This document shows positions 7,324 to 15,886 of a DNA stretch of 29,247 nt, one piece after another. The stretch lies in the NCBI GenBank assembly GCA_964476375.1, contig CAYYZW010000035.1:1-29247 (forward strand). Reading direction: 5' to 3'. A program made the translations under genes and the position numbers. The notes under the pieces are model-generated. The model was given only the letters and a program-made list of their open reading frames with translations, was not told the DNA's origin and did not search any database. The stretch comes from SAT2750 sp964476375 (GTDB lineage: Bacteria; Planctomycetota; Planctomycetia; Pirellulales; Pirellulaceae). Position 1 is the first letter of the stretch. Each line of letters starts with the position of its first letter.

Positions 7324-8813
7324 CATCCCAAGACTATGAGATCGTGATCGGGCTGGAAGTCCACGTCCAGCTGAAGACCGTCAGCAAGCTGTTTTGCGGA
7401 TGCAGCACGCAGTTCGGTGCGGAACCGAATACCCAGACATGTCCGGTCTGCACCGGCTTGCCCGGCGCACTGCCTGTCCTGAACGCGCAGGCGATGGAAC
7501 TTTCCCTGCGAACCGCCGTCGCCCTGAACTGCGAGATTCCCCGTTTCACCAAGTGGGATCGCAAAAACTATTACTACCCGGACTTGCCCAAGGGCTACCA
7601 GATCAGCCAGTTTGACCTGCCGATGAGCCAGCATGGCTGGCTTATGATCAGTGACCCGGAGGGAGATTTTGAAGAGAGAAAAATCCGGATCATTCGCGCC
7701 CACCTGGAAGAGGATGCTGGCAAGAGCATGCATGACGAGGAGGCGGGTATCGCCGACAGCCGAATCGACCTGAACCGCACCGGAACGCCGCTTCTGGAAA
7801 TTGTCAGTGAACCGGACATCCGTTCCCCTCGCCAGGCGAGGATCTTTCTCACGGAGCTCAAACTGCTGCTGGGCTACCTGGATGTTTCTGACTGCAACAT
7901 GCAGGAGGGGAGCCTGCGGGTGGACGCGAACATCAATCTCCATATCCCGGACAAGGAGGGAATGATCGCGACGCCCATCGTGGAGGTCAAGAACGTCAAC
8001 AGTTTCCGGGCTGTGGAAAAGGCGATGCATTTTGAAGCGGGACGACAGTACGAACGCTGGCAGCAAACAGGAGAAAAGCTAGGGGATGTTCCCAAGCAGA
8101 CACGGGGATGGGATGACCAGGCCCAGCTCACCCGTGCCCAGCGACACAAGGAGGAGTCAAGTGATTACCGTTACCTGCCGGATCCCGATCTTGTCCCTGT
8201 AATTGTGCCAGCCGAACGGGTTGAGTTAATCCGGACGCAGACCGGGGAATTACCGGCAGCACTTCGTGACCGGCTCCAAAAGCAATACATGATCACCGCT
8301 TACACGGCCGACGTGATCGTCAACCAGGGCCGTGCCCTGGTTGATTACTTCGTGGAACTGGCGGAAAAATCGGGCAACGCGGTGCTGGCCGGCAACTGGA
8401 TTCAGCAGGATATCCTGCGGACGCTCAAGGAGCTGGAGATTTCCATCGAGCAGTTTTCCGTGTCAGCCGCTTCGCTGGCCGAACTATTGACGATGGTGGA
8501 TGCCGGACAACTCGACAATTCCCGCGGCCGTGATGTTCTGCAGGCGATGATTGAATCAGGGAGTACTCTGGAACAATCCGTTGCCAGCCTGGGAATCGAG
8601 CAGGTGGATGACGCGTCCCTTGAAGAACTCTGCCGACAACTTATCGAGGACAATCCACACGTGGTGACGGACGTCCAGGCAGGTAAACAGCAGGCGGTAG
8701 GGGCGCTGGTCGGCAAGGCCAGGCAGCAGAACTCCAATGTCAATCCTGCTCGCATCAAGGAAATCTGCCTGGAGTTAATTTCCCAGATCCCTCCCTCCGG
8801 TGAAAACCCGTAA
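7320..8813 (+). CDS. gatB: Asp-tRNA(Asn)/Glu-tRNA(Gln) amidotransferase subunit B
   Basis: GatB binds the mischarged tRNA, activates the Glu/Asp side chain with ATP and transfers ammonia delivered from GatA. The protein is 497 residues, within the usual range. The N-terminal IVIGLEVHVQLKT (8-20), a cysteine-containing segment (FCGCSTQF... TCPVCTGLPG), KNYYYPDLPKGYQISQFD and the block SLRVDANINL are characteristic of the catalytic cradle domain. The C-terminal 150 residues form the helical/YqeY-like tail. It starts inside the gatA stop. With gatC, gatA and gatB all intact, the cell is expected to use the indirect route to Gln-tRNA and/or Asn-tRNA; whether glnS or asnS also exists cannot be told from this window. 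Confidence 0.97.
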   Translation: MTSQDYEIVIGLEVHVQLKTVSKLFCGCSTQFGAEPNTQTCPVCTGLPGALPVLNAQAMELSLRTAVALNCEIPRFTKWDRKNYYYPDLPKGYQISQFDLPMSQHGWLMISDPEGDFEERKIRIIRAHLEEDAGKSMHDEEAGIADSRIDLNRTGTPLLEIVSEPDIRSPRQARIFLTELKLLLGYLDVSDCNMQEGSLRVDANINLHIPDKEGMIATPIVEVKNVNSFRAVEKAMHFEAGRQYERWQQTGEKLGDVPKQTRGWDDQAQLTRAQRHKEESSDYRYLPDPDLVPVIVPAERVELIRTQTGELPAALRDRLQKQYMITAYTADVIVNQGRALVDYFVELAEKSGNAVLAGNWIQQDILRTLKELEISIEQFSVSAASLAELLTMVDAGQLDNSRGRDVLQAMIESGSTLEQSVASLGIEQVDDASLEELCRQLIEDNPHVVTDVQAGKQQAVGALVGKARQQNSNVNPARIKEICLELISQIPPSGENP

Positions 8814-8848
8814 GATCCCTGTTTGGGAACCCACCGACACAAGCGTGA

Positions 8849-10246
8849 ATGATGGATGACAATCACAATCCTGGGGACGGCACCCCGCAGCGAATCGAGG
8901 AGAGGGATCGCGGGGCAGTCTGGCACGCATTTACCCAGATGTCCGATTACCAGCCATTCATCATCGAGCAGGCAGATGGATGCGAGTTGATCGACACGGA
9001 CGGAAATCGATACCTGGATGCCGTCAGCAGCCTCTGGTGCAATGTTCATGGACACAACCATCCCACCATGAACGCGGCGATCGTTGAACAACTTCACCGG
9101 GTATCCCATGTTACCTCGCTCGGCATGTCAAACCCGACGACAGAGAAACTGGCCGCTCGCCTGGTCCAGCTTGCCCCCGAAGGGCTTGAACACGTGTTTT
9201 TTTCCGGGGACGGCGCCTCCTCGGTAGAGGTCGCTTTGAAGATGGCCTTCCAGTACTGGAGGCAGTGCGACGATCCCCAACCGGACAAAAACCTGTTCAT
9301 CGCACTGGGTCGAGCTTACCACGGCGATACGCTTGGCAGCGTCAGTGTCGGGGGCGTTGCCCGATTCCACGAGATGTTCAAGCCCTTGCTGTTTGAGACC
9401 ATCCAGATGCCCATCCCGGATCGTGATCACCTGCCAGTGGGTGTTCCCAGCGAGAACGCCTGCCAGCATTACCTTTCCGAGCTGGAAAAAGTCCTGGAGA
9501 AACATCACCACCAGACCGCTGCCGTGATCCTGGAGCCGCTCGTTCAGGGTGCCGCTGGCATGATCATGCACCCGAACGGTTACCTGGCTGGTGTCCGAAA
9601 ACTGACCCGCAGGTACAACGTGCTGATGATTGCGGACGAGGTTGCTGTCGGATTCGGACGGACCGGGACCATGTTTGCCTGCCAGCAGGAAGAGGTGGCG
9701 CCGGACCTGCTCTGCCTGGCCAAGGGATTGACCGGTGGTTACCTGGCCATGGCAGCAACACTCGCTTCCGGCGATATTTTCAATGCCTTCCTGGGGGATC
9801 CGTCACGAACTTTTTTCCATGGTCACACCTATGGTGGCAATCCGCTGGCTGCTGCCGCCGCCCTGGCCAGCCTGGACATCTTTGAAAAGGAACAGACCCT
9901 GCAGCAGCTACCCGCCACGATCCATCACTTGCAGCACTGCCTGGAGCGTCTCGGCAACCATCCGCTGGTGGCAGATGTCCGGCAACGTGGAATGATTGCT
10001 GCGGTGGAACTGGTCAAAAAGACCCGGAGCGGCCACTCGCTTCCGGACCAGGGGCGGGCCGGGGCGATTGTCTGCCAGCATGCCCGCACGCTGGGGGTCT
10101 GGCTTCGGCCACTTCGCGACATCCTGGTCATCATGCCACCACTTTCCGTGAGCCAGCAGCAGGTGAGCCGGATCGTCGACGCCCTGGAGGCCGGGATGGA
10201 CCAGCTGGCAGGCCAGCTCCGACAGGCCCAGTGCCAGGAGAACTAG
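8849..10246 (+). CDS. bioA: Adenosylmethionine-8-amino-7-oxononanoate aminotransferase
   Basis: BioA makes 7,8-diaminopelargonate from 8-amino-7-oxononanoate using S-adenosylmethionine as amino donor in biotin synthesis. The 465-residue product is a class III PLP aminotransferase: VWHAFTQMSDYQP near the N-terminus and DAVSSLWCNVHGHNHP are typical of BioA, FFSGDGASSVEVALKMA binds the cofactor phosphate, YHGDTLGSVSVGG follows, DEVAVGFGRTG holds the PLP-pyridine aspartate, and K292 in CLAKGLTGGYL is the Schiff-base lysine. Two adjacent ATG codons (8849, 8852) are possible starts, and neither has a strong Shine-Dalgarno. It lies 35 bases after gatB in the same direction. No bioB, bioD or bioF is in the window, so this is an isolated biotin gene. 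Confidence 0.93.
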   Translation: MMDDNHNPGDGTPQRIEERDRGAVWHAFTQMSDYQPFIIEQADGCELIDTDGNRYLDAVSSLWCNVHGHNHPTMNAAIVEQLHRVSHVTSLGMSNPTTEKLAARLVQLAPEGLEHVFFSGDGASSVEVALKMAFQYWRQCDDPQPDKNLFIALGRAYHGDTLGSVSVGGVARFHEMFKPLLFETIQMPIPDRDHLPVGVPSENACQHYLSELEKVLEKHHHQTAAVILEPLVQGAAGMIMHPNGYLAGVRKLTRRYNVLMIADEVAVGFGRTGTMFACQQEEVAPDLLCLAKGLTGGYLAMAATLASGDIFNAFLGDPSRTFFHGHTYGGNPLAAAAALASLDIFEKEQTLQQLPATIHHLQHCLERLGNHPLVADVRQRGMIAAVELVKKTRSGHSLPDQGRAGAIVCQHARTLGVWLRPLRDILVIMPPLSVSQQQVSRIVDALEAGMDQLAGQLRQAQCQEN

Positions 10247-10249
10247 ACG

Positions 10250-10978
10250 ATGTCATCGACCACTCCACGGTATCTCCTGCTCCAGGGCCGGCTGCTGGAG
10301 GATCCCATGCGGCTTCAGGAAATCCGCTGTTTCGCCCGTGCCCTGGAATGCGATGAGACCGAGGTCACGGCCCTGGACCTGCTCCGGGACCGGCCCTCCC
10401 TGGACCAGGTGGCAGCCTTCGATGTGGTCTTGATCGGAGGCAGTGGCGCGTACTCGATTGCCGGCGAGGAGGACTGGGTGGAGTATGTCCTGGAGATGAT
10501 GCGAGGTCTCCACGACCGCCGCATCCCCAGCTTTGGCTCCTGCTGGGGGTTCCAGGCGATGGCACGCGCTCTTGGCGGCACCGTCATCAGCGACCCGCAG
10601 CGTGCCGAGCTGGGAACCACTCCCCTGGAACTGACGGACGCGGCCCTGCGGGATCCGGTCTTCGCCGGCTGCATGAATCCCCTGCTCGCTCAACAGGGGC
10701 ACCAGGACATCGTGACCACGCTCCCACCCGATGCGGTGCTGCTGGCATCCAGTCGCCGGGTCATCAACGAGGCATTCTGTTTCACCGATCGACCGATCTA
10801 CTGCACCCAGTTCCACCCTGAATTGAGGCGAGCCGACTTCGTGGAACGGTGCCATACTTACCCCGAGTACGTGGACAGGATATCTGGTCTGCCTCTGAAC
10901 GAATTTGTCGAAACCATCCAGGAAACACCGCACGCGCACCGGTTGATACGGCGCTTCGTCGATCACGTGCTGGCCTGA
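10250..10978 (+). CDS. Stand-alone class I (triad-type) glutamine amidotransferase
   Basis: A 242-residue protein of the GMP-synthase-like GATase family. The catalytic triad is present: C98 in PSFGSCWGFQAMA (nucleophile elbow), and H189 and E191 in TQFHPEL. VVLIGGSGAYSI (about 60-71) and ALGGTVISDPQRAELG are further family features. No synthetase domain is fused, so it presumably hydrolyses a gamma-glutamyl amide or supplies ammonia to an unknown partner; the true substrate cannot be read from sequence. It begins 3 bases after bioA and is almost certainly co-translated with it, but I know of no pathway link between them. It ends 14 bases before the end of a convergent gene, with no obvious terminator in between. 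Confidence 0.85.
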   Translation: MSSTTPRYLLLQGRLLEDPMRLQEIRCFARALECDETEVTALDLLRDRPSLDQVAAFDVVLIGGSGAYSIAGEEDWVEYVLEMMRGLHDRRIPSFGSCWGFQAMARALGGTVISDPQRAELGTTPLELTDAALRDPVFAGCMNPLLAQQGHQDIVTTLPPDAVLLASSRRVINEAFCFTDRPIYCTQFHPELRRADFVERCHTYPEYVDRISGLPLNEFVETIQETPHAHRLIRRFVDHVLA

Positions 10979-10992
10979 AACAGCAGGGAAGG

Positions 10993-12003
10993 CTACTGGG
11001 CCGCGGAATGGCTCCCAAAGGGTGACCCGCTAATAGGAGTATCCTTGGGAAGCGGTCGTCCGGCACATGCAAACCCCTTCTGGTGCAGCAATCGCTTGAA
11101 CTGCTGAAACTGAAGAAAACTCTCCGGATAGACCCAGATCGTGACCGTGGCTCGCTGGGGAGAAAAGGAACCGAGTGTCTGCAGGAAACGTGACCCTTGC
11201 TCGAGGGCCTTCTCGGTCTGTTCCCCCATCCCCGCATCCACAGGGATCAGCTCGAAACGCCGGAGCTGGAGTCCCTGCCGTACACGGGGTCCATCGGTTG
11301 TGTTGGCCACATACTGCCGGACCCCCAGCTGGTAGCGCATACGGAAACCGCCAATCGGCCCTACCAGTTCCATCAACTGCCCATCTCCTTTGAGGTTCCA
11401 GGCCTTCTGTTGTGCATCCTGCTTGAGCTTCTCGATCAACTGGTCCCAGGGAATATAGGCGATCCGGCCTTCCGAAAGCCGGAAATGCACCTCGGTCCCG
11501 AAAACGGTCTTTGCCATCGGGGTAGGGCGGTGCTCAATCACCTTGGGCTGGACTTGCATCTGCTTGACCGCCTCACGAGCCTGATCCAGGTCGGCCAGTT
11601 GACGCTGCAAATCGTGAAATTCTGCCTGCGTCTTGAGTTTCTCCTGCTCCTGTTCATCCAGTTGATTTTCCTGATCCGAGATCGCCAATTCCAGGGATCG
11701 CAATTGCTGGAGCACCTTGTCTCGTTCTTTTTCCCGATAAGATATCTCGATCGCCTGCCTTTCCAGGAGCTGCTCGACTCGGTGGATATCCAGCTTGATC
11801 GCCTCGGATTCGATTCGAGCGGATTCCACATCAACGCTCTCCAGGACAGGTTCCTGGGAGATCTGATCCTGGACAGCACCATCTCGAGCCCGCACTGCCA
11901 CCACCATGACCAGGATGATCAGGACCCCGACAAGGTTGGCCACGATATCGAGGAAGGAGTCATGGCCCCTTTCCAGGAACGAGCTGTCACGTCGTCGTCG
12001 CAT
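10993..12003 (-). CDS. ExbD/TolR-like membrane protein with coiled coil and C-terminal domain (third gene of ExbB cluster)
   Basis: A 336-residue protein with one N-terminal membrane segment (about 20-37, DIVANLVGVLIILVMVVAV) after a short basic cytoplasmic tail; the D just before the segment sits where ExbD/TolR proteins have their proton-path aspartate. Residues about 50-150 are strongly heptad-like (many E, Q, L, R), predicting a long periplasmic coiled coil. From about 160 to the end is a globular domain ending in TVTIWVYPESFLQFQQFKRLLHQKG, reminiscent of the C-terminal fold of ExbD. The Shine-Dalgarno GGGAGA overlaps the stop codon of the upstream gene, so the three genes form one operon. 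The role, presumably force transduction to an envelope target, is inferred from gene order. Confidence 0.7.
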   Translation of the reverse strand: MRRRRDSSFLERGHDSFLDIVANLVGVLIILVMVVAVRARDGAVQDQISQEPVLESVDVESARIESEAIKLDIHRVEQLLERQAIEISYREKERDKVLQQLRSLELAISDQENQLDEQEQEKLKTQAEFHDLQRQLADLDQAREAVKQMQVQPKVIEHRPTPMAKTVFGTEVHFRLSEGRIAYIPWDQLIEKLKQDAQQKAWNLKGDGQLMELVGPIGGFRMRYQLGVRQYVANTTDGPRVRQGLQLRRFELIPVDAGMGEQTEKALEQGSRFLQTLGSFSPQRATVTIWVYPESFLQFQQFKRLLHQKGFACAGRPLPKDTPISGSPFGSHSAAQ

Positions 12004-12013
12004 CCCGATCTCC

Positions 12014-13483
12014 CTAGCGATACTGCTGGACCACGATACCGCTGTCTTGAAGAAGCCGGCTCAGCTCGGTAAATCGAGTCGCCCCCCCCGGACGAACATC
12101 CACTTTCAACACGGGCCGCCAGTAACCACCGGCCACGGCGATTCCCCAGCCTTCCATGTGGTCCCAGATCTCTGAGACAAATGAATCAATATTATCAAGC
12201 AACGGTCCCTCCAGGTGGACAGTACGAACCCGTCCTCGCTCTCCCCGCCGTGGCACGATGATCAGGCGGTCGTCGTGGCATGTCACGTAGAGCGGACGTG
12301 TGACGCCGGTACGATTGGTGTTCTTCCGCGGCAGGGCCCAGCCCGTTTCACGCCCAGCAATCCCCACTCCAGCCTCGGCCTGCGGCCCCCCGGTCGGACC
12401 CGGCCTGGCAGTGGCCGTAGCCGGAGGCCGGACGTCTGGCGAGGAGGGCCTTGGCAACCGACTGCCATCACGGGAAACCTGGGGATTCCCAGCTGAAGTC
12501 TCTCCTGGCCTCACGGATCCCTGGCCTGGCCTCTCTCCCTGGCGGGAACCATACTGGCTGGGCATAGCGGCAGCAAGAAGTCGCTGACGCTGACGGGCAT
12601 CACGGATCGTTTTTTCCAGCTGACGCGCCAGGGCCTGGTCTGCAGCCGGATAGGTCAGCTTGATATTGCTATCGATCAACTCGTAACCGAAGGCATCCTC
12701 CCAGCTCTTCATTGCCCGTCGTGCAAGGGCATAACTGACAACCGAATCAGGCCGGACGACAAGCAGGGGATAAGGATCCCCACGACGCTCATGTCCAGCG
12801 GTGGAAACAAGGTATTCCCGTACTGTCCGCAGGCAGGCGTCAAGCGGGTTGCCTGGCCCAGAGAGTCGGGAAAGATCATCCAGCGTGATCAGGACCCCCT
12901 CAGGCTGGATCACGACTCCCCGGGGAGTGCACTCGACGTAGACCGGGTATCTCCTGGTCCCGTACGGTCCCTGGTAGGGGATGATCGAAAATGACTGTTC
13001 CGATGCCGCCAGTTGCTCCCGGGCTATCGTCAGGGCCTGCCGGGCATGCTCTACCTGCGGTACCAGCCGGGCAATCTGCCTGCGCACGTCCTCCACTTCC
13101 CCGGCCGATGCTCCGTTCCCCATGACTCGCTGGCGGGCCAACAGTTCTTCGCCGGCAGCCACGATCTGACGAATGTGTTCTTCCAGGTGCCCCAGGGCCA
13201 AGCGTGCATCCGCGAGCTCCCTGGTTTTTTTCTCCCGGTTCTCAGACAGAACCTGGCTGCGCCAGAGAAAATCCTCTCTTTCAAGCAGCTGTTGCTGATG
13301 TACTTTGTGCTGGTCCTTGTCGTTCTGCTCTCTTGTCTCCACCACCACACGTGCATCGACCTGGGCCTGCTGGACACCAAGGACCAGCAACACGATCATG
13401 ACCCCCATCGTGCAGATCAGCACTGCCAGAAAAGGAAACAGCGTGGGATGGATTCCCGATCGAATTCTGCGCCTGCGTCTCAT
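12014..13483 (-). CDS. ExbD/TolR-like membrane protein with coiled coil and proline-rich linker
   Basis: A 489-residue protein. After the basic start MRRRRRIRSGIHPTLFPF comes one membrane segment (about 16-37, FLAVLICTMGVMIVLLVLGV), then a coiled coil from about 40 to 170. A first globular region (about 175-300) contains RYPVYVECTPRGVVIQPEG and PLLVVRPDSV, resembling the ExbD-like fold, and a second is at the C-terminus (about 390-489). They are separated by a low-complexity Pro/Gly/Arg/Ser linker (about 310-385). I do not see the membrane aspartate in its usual ExbD place, so it may be the non-protonated partner. It starts with ATG inside the stop of the ExbB-like gene (4-base overlap) and is followed 10 bases later by the second ExbD-like gene. 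Confidence 0.68.
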   Translation of the reverse strand: MRRRRRIRSGIHPTLFPFLAVLICTMGVMIVLLVLGVQQAQVDARVVVETREQNDKDQHKVHQQQLLEREDFLWRSQVLSENREKKTRELADARLALGHLEEHIRQIVAAGEELLARQRVMGNGASAGEVEDVRRQIARLVPQVEHARQALTIAREQLAASEQSFSIIPYQGPYGTRRYPVYVECTPRGVVIQPEGVLITLDDLSRLSGPGNPLDACLRTVREYLVSTAGHERRGDPYPLLVVRPDSVVSYALARRAMKSWEDAFGYELIDSNIKLTYPAADQALARQLEKTIRDARQRQRLLAAAMPSQYGSRQGERPGQGSVRPGETSAGNPQVSRDGSRLPRPSSPDVRPPATATARPGPTGGPQAEAGVGIAGRETGWALPRKNTNRTGVTRPLYVTCHDDRLIIVPRRGERGRVRTVHLEGPLLDNIDSFVSEIWDHMEGWGIAVAGGYWRPVLKVDVRPGGATRFTELSRLLQDSGIVVQQYR

Positions 13484-14772
13484 GCTGCCCGCTCATCAGC
13501 CTCCTGCCCACTACCATGGTCCGGCAGTGGGCGTGAAGCAGGGAGTCCGCCAAGCCGGGTGACAAGCAGCTGGATGGCTGCTGACAGGCTGGTGACGGCC
13601 TGTTCGAAATGCCCGGCATCGACCAGTTGCTCCAGATTCTGTTGCAACACCGTTTCCAGCTGAACCACGTCCGCTGTCGTCGTCAGAAGCTGTTCAATTT
13701 TTTCCAGCTGTTTTGAAAGCGAGGACTGCAAAGTTGCCAGTTGCCCGGCATTTTGATCCATCGCCGCCTGGACTGGTTCCCACTGCTTGTGTGCCTCTTT
13801 CCCCAGGGATTCCTGCAGCGCGGCTGCCAGGGAGTGACCGGTCTGTTTCCCGACCTGCTGCCATTTCTCACCTACCTCGTCCATTGCCTTTTTCCACAGC
13901 TGGGACTGGCGATCCACAAGCTGCTCGCTCGCCTCCATCACCGTAAGGCACATTTTTTCCACCGAGGCAAGATGAGGATCATGGGCCGCCCCGACCTGTT
14001 GGAAGCGGCCAACAAGTTCCCTGTCGGTACGGCGATCCACGACCACCAGCAACTGGGTTTCACAGCGGTTGACCAGGAACTGCAGGAACATCAGGACAAT
14101 GGACAGGCTGAGTGCCAGGGCAGTGGTATCAAAGGCAACATAAAGGCCTGAGAGCAGCCCCTGCATGGCGACCTGAAGATCCCCACCAAGCTGCCGGGTA
14201 GCCAGGTCACCAAGGGCCTGGGTAATTCCGATCACGGTTCCCAGGAAACCCAGCATCGGGGTGGCCCAGATAATAATTCGAACCAGGGCATAGGCATCGT
14301 GCTGACGTTCCGCATCAACATCCGCAAGGTACTTCAGGTCGTCATCAAGCCCCTCGGCGGAACGGTTTCGGCGAACGCTGTCGATCGCCTGTTCGAGCCG
14401 GCTTCCAAGGTAACTGCGCTGGGCCCCGGCCGGCAGCGACTGGATACCAGAGATTAATTCATCGGCCGTGGTAACCGGTTGGCCACCTTCTGGAATTGCC
14501 TGGAGCCTGGTTTTCCCAAGCCAAAAAAACTGGGCCGCGAGGTTCACGGTCCTCACCAGCAGGGCTGCCAGGCCGATAAAGAACATCATCGTGGCCACAT
14601 AGGCGACCGGGTGACTGGCAAAATAACGCTCCAGCAGTGGCGCCTCCAGGGACCCCTTGAGCACCAGCGCATAAAAGCCAATCCCCATGGCCGTACCGAT
14701 ACAGATCGGCCAGCCAAGAGAGCCCATGATCATGAGCAGGGAATTCTTCTGTTTCCTTGTCTTCAAAATCAC
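13480..14772 (-). CDS. MotA/TolQ/ExbB-family proton channel protein
   Basis: A 430-residue inner-membrane protein. Four hydrophobic stretches are seen (about 13-40, 54-86, 168-191, 204-233). The third and fourth carry the family core: TPMLGFLGTVIGITQAL and MQGLLSGLYVAFDTTALALSLSIVLMFL, matching the Gly/Thr-rich MotA_ExbB domain that lines the proton path. After the last helix a long cytoplasmic tail (about 240-430) is helical and Q/E-rich, much longer than in E. coli ExbB or TolQ. The start is GTG 14772, close behind GGAAG; a TTG two codons later would give better Shine-Dalgarno spacing. This is the first gene of a three-gene operon with two ExbD-like genes. TonB, Tol and Mot partners are absent here. 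The 160 bases upstream contain two short hairpins and no clear promoter. Confidence 0.85.
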   Translation of the reverse strand: MILKTRKQKNSLLMIMGSLGWPICIGTAMGIGFYALVLKGSLEAPLLERYFASHPVAYVATMMFFIGLAALLVRTVNLAAQFFWLGKTRLQAIPEGGQPVTTADELISGIQSLPAGAQRSYLGSRLEQAIDSVRRNRSAEGLDDDLKYLADVDAERQHDAYALVRIIIWATPMLGFLGTVIGITQALGDLATRQLGGDLQVAMQGLLSGLYVAFDTTALALSLSIVLMFLQFLVNRCETQLLVVVDRRTDRELVGRFQQVGAAHDPHLASVEKMCLTVMEASEQLVDRQSQLWKKAMDEVGEKWQQVGKQTGHSLAAALQESLGKEAHKQWEPVQAAMDQNAGQLATLQSSLSKQLEKIEQLLTTTADVVQLETVLQQNLEQLVDAGHFEQAVTSLSAAIQLLVTRLGGLPASRPLPDHGSGQEADERAA

Positions 14773-14932
14773 CTTCCTTCTTCTTCGTGGCGCAGATTCA
14801 GCTCAAGCGACGTCTTGCGTCCATATACCGTCATGATCGGCGCAATCGTTAAAGCTTATCCAGCTTTTCTGGACTCAAACGGCTCTCAAAAGAGCTCTCC
14901 GCAGGACCCCGAACAGGGTAGAAGAGCGGGCA

Positions 14933-15340
14933 TTAACCCGAGTAGGAAGCATAGCAGCTGGGGGTTTCCCAGAGATCGACCCCGATGATGGGAAACCCGG
15001 CCTGGAGCGTGAACTCAAAAATCAGCCTGGCGATATTCTCTGCTGTTGGATTGTCGTCGAGCAGGAAAACCGGCTCCTTCATTTCCTCGAAAACCGGTAC
15101 TACCGGATCGGCGCGATGAAGGATCATACGATGGTCAAGGTTGTCATCAATCCAGCCCGCGACGATCTTCTTGACATCTGAAAAATCGAAAACCATGCCG
15201 CGTTCATCCAGTGTTTCGGCAGCAATCTTGATCACGGCGCGGCCATTATGGCCGTGGAGAAAACGGCATTTCCCGTCGTAATTCAGCAAGCGGTGGCCGT
15301 AGCAGAAATCAATTTCACGCGTAATGTGGTACATCGTCAT
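14933..15340 (-). CDS. queD: 6-carboxy-5,6,7,8-tetrahydropterin synthase / PTPS family
   Basis: QueD turns dihydroneopterin triphosphate into 6-carboxytetrahydropterin for queuosine and other deazapurines. The 135-residue protein has the zinc ligands H16, H29 and H31 (GHRLLN..., FLHGHN), the catalytic C25 four residues before HGH as in QueD, the D69-H70 pair in NLDHRMIL, NPTAENIA (98-105 region) and the terminal acidic substrate anchor in VDLWETP. A related 6-pyruvoyl-tetrahydropterin synthase cannot be fully excluded, but the C-x3-HGH arrangement favours QueD. The start is ATG 15340 or the ATG two codons later; neither has a clear Shine-Dalgarno. The gene stands apart from the ExbB operon by 160 bases, and no other queuosine gene is near. 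Confidence 0.87.
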   Translation of the reverse strand: MTMYHITREIDFCYGHRLLNYDGKCRFLHGHNGRAVIKIAAETLDERGMVFDFSDVKKIVAGWIDDNLDHRMILHRADPVVPVFEEMKEPVFLLDDNPTAENIARLIFEFTLQAGFPIIGVDLWETPSCYASYSG

Positions 15341-15427
15341 AAGGCCAAAAACAACTGGTATACAAGGATTTACGCTTCACTCTAACAGCTTGTCCGCGGT
15401 TCTTGAAGGCATGGTCTGTCATCGATC

Positions 15428-15457
15428 TTGCTCTCTTCACCCTTCGATCGCTAGACT
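15428..15457 (+). promoter_or_regulatory. Candidate promoter for the small secreted protein
   Basis: TTGCTC (15428-15433) and TAGACT (15452-15457) are separated by 18 bases and lie 69 bases before the ATG at 15526. Each matches its consensus only partly. The divergent gap 15341-15525 shows no gene otherwise. Confidence 0.28.
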
Positions 15458-15525
15458 AAGCCGCCGCAAACAAAAGGATCACTTCCCATGCAATGCCCAC
15501 GGAGATGGGGCACTGGAGTCCGTCA

Positions 15526-15870
15526 ATGCAAAAAACCACCTGGAGTTTCATGTTACTGGTTGCTTTCGCAGCCGGACTTGTCCTGGCCGGCCTCCAATCC
15601 GCCCCCGTTTCGGGCCAGCGGGTCAATTCCATCACGGACGCAGGCTCGAAGCAGGGTGAATTGATCGCGATTTCCAATCCGTCCCAGGCCGGTCAACAAC
15701 TAATGCTCGTCGATCCCCGGCTGAAAGTGGTGTGTATTTACCAGGTGGATGGTTCGACCGGCCAAATTACACTCAAAAGCGTACGGAATGTCCATTGGGA
15801 TATGATGATGGACGAATTCAATGGCGTCAGCCCTTCTCCGCGGGATATCCGGGCCACGCTCCACCGTTAA
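15526..15870 (+). CDS. Small conserved secreted/anchored protein of unknown function
   Basis: A 114-residue protein. ATG 15526 is chosen over an upstream ATG because GGAG lies 7 bases before it and the protein then begins directly with a signal or anchor sequence (MQKTTWSFMLLVAFAAGLVLAG, given here in parts: basic start, hydrophobic 8-24). The exported part, residues about 33-114, has a strand-rich core, IAISNPSQAGQQLMLVDPR and VCIYQVDGSTGQITLKSVR, and ends with NVHWDMMMDEFNGVSPSPRDI. I recall similar short proteins (LVD...VYxxD...G.I.LKSVR...WD..M.EFN...PSPR.I) as common in planctomycete genomes, with no assigned function. The pattern suggests a small beta-propeller-blade-like or sensor domain, but that is speculation. 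It precedes the HTH-membrane gene by 215 bases. Confidence 0.75.
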   Translation: MQKTTWSFMLLVAFAAGLVLAGLQSAPVSGQRVNSITDAGSKQGELIAISNPSQAGQQLMLVDPRLKVVCIYQVDGSTGQITLKSVRNVHWDMMMDEFNGVSPSPRDIRATLHR

Positions 15871-15886
15871 TATCTTATTTTCCCCA

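Noticed and set aside
11197..12072. 291-codon plus-strand frame opposite the ExbD-like genes
   Set aside because: Leu-rich product that mirrors the coiled-coil codons of the minus strand and spans the junction of two real genes.
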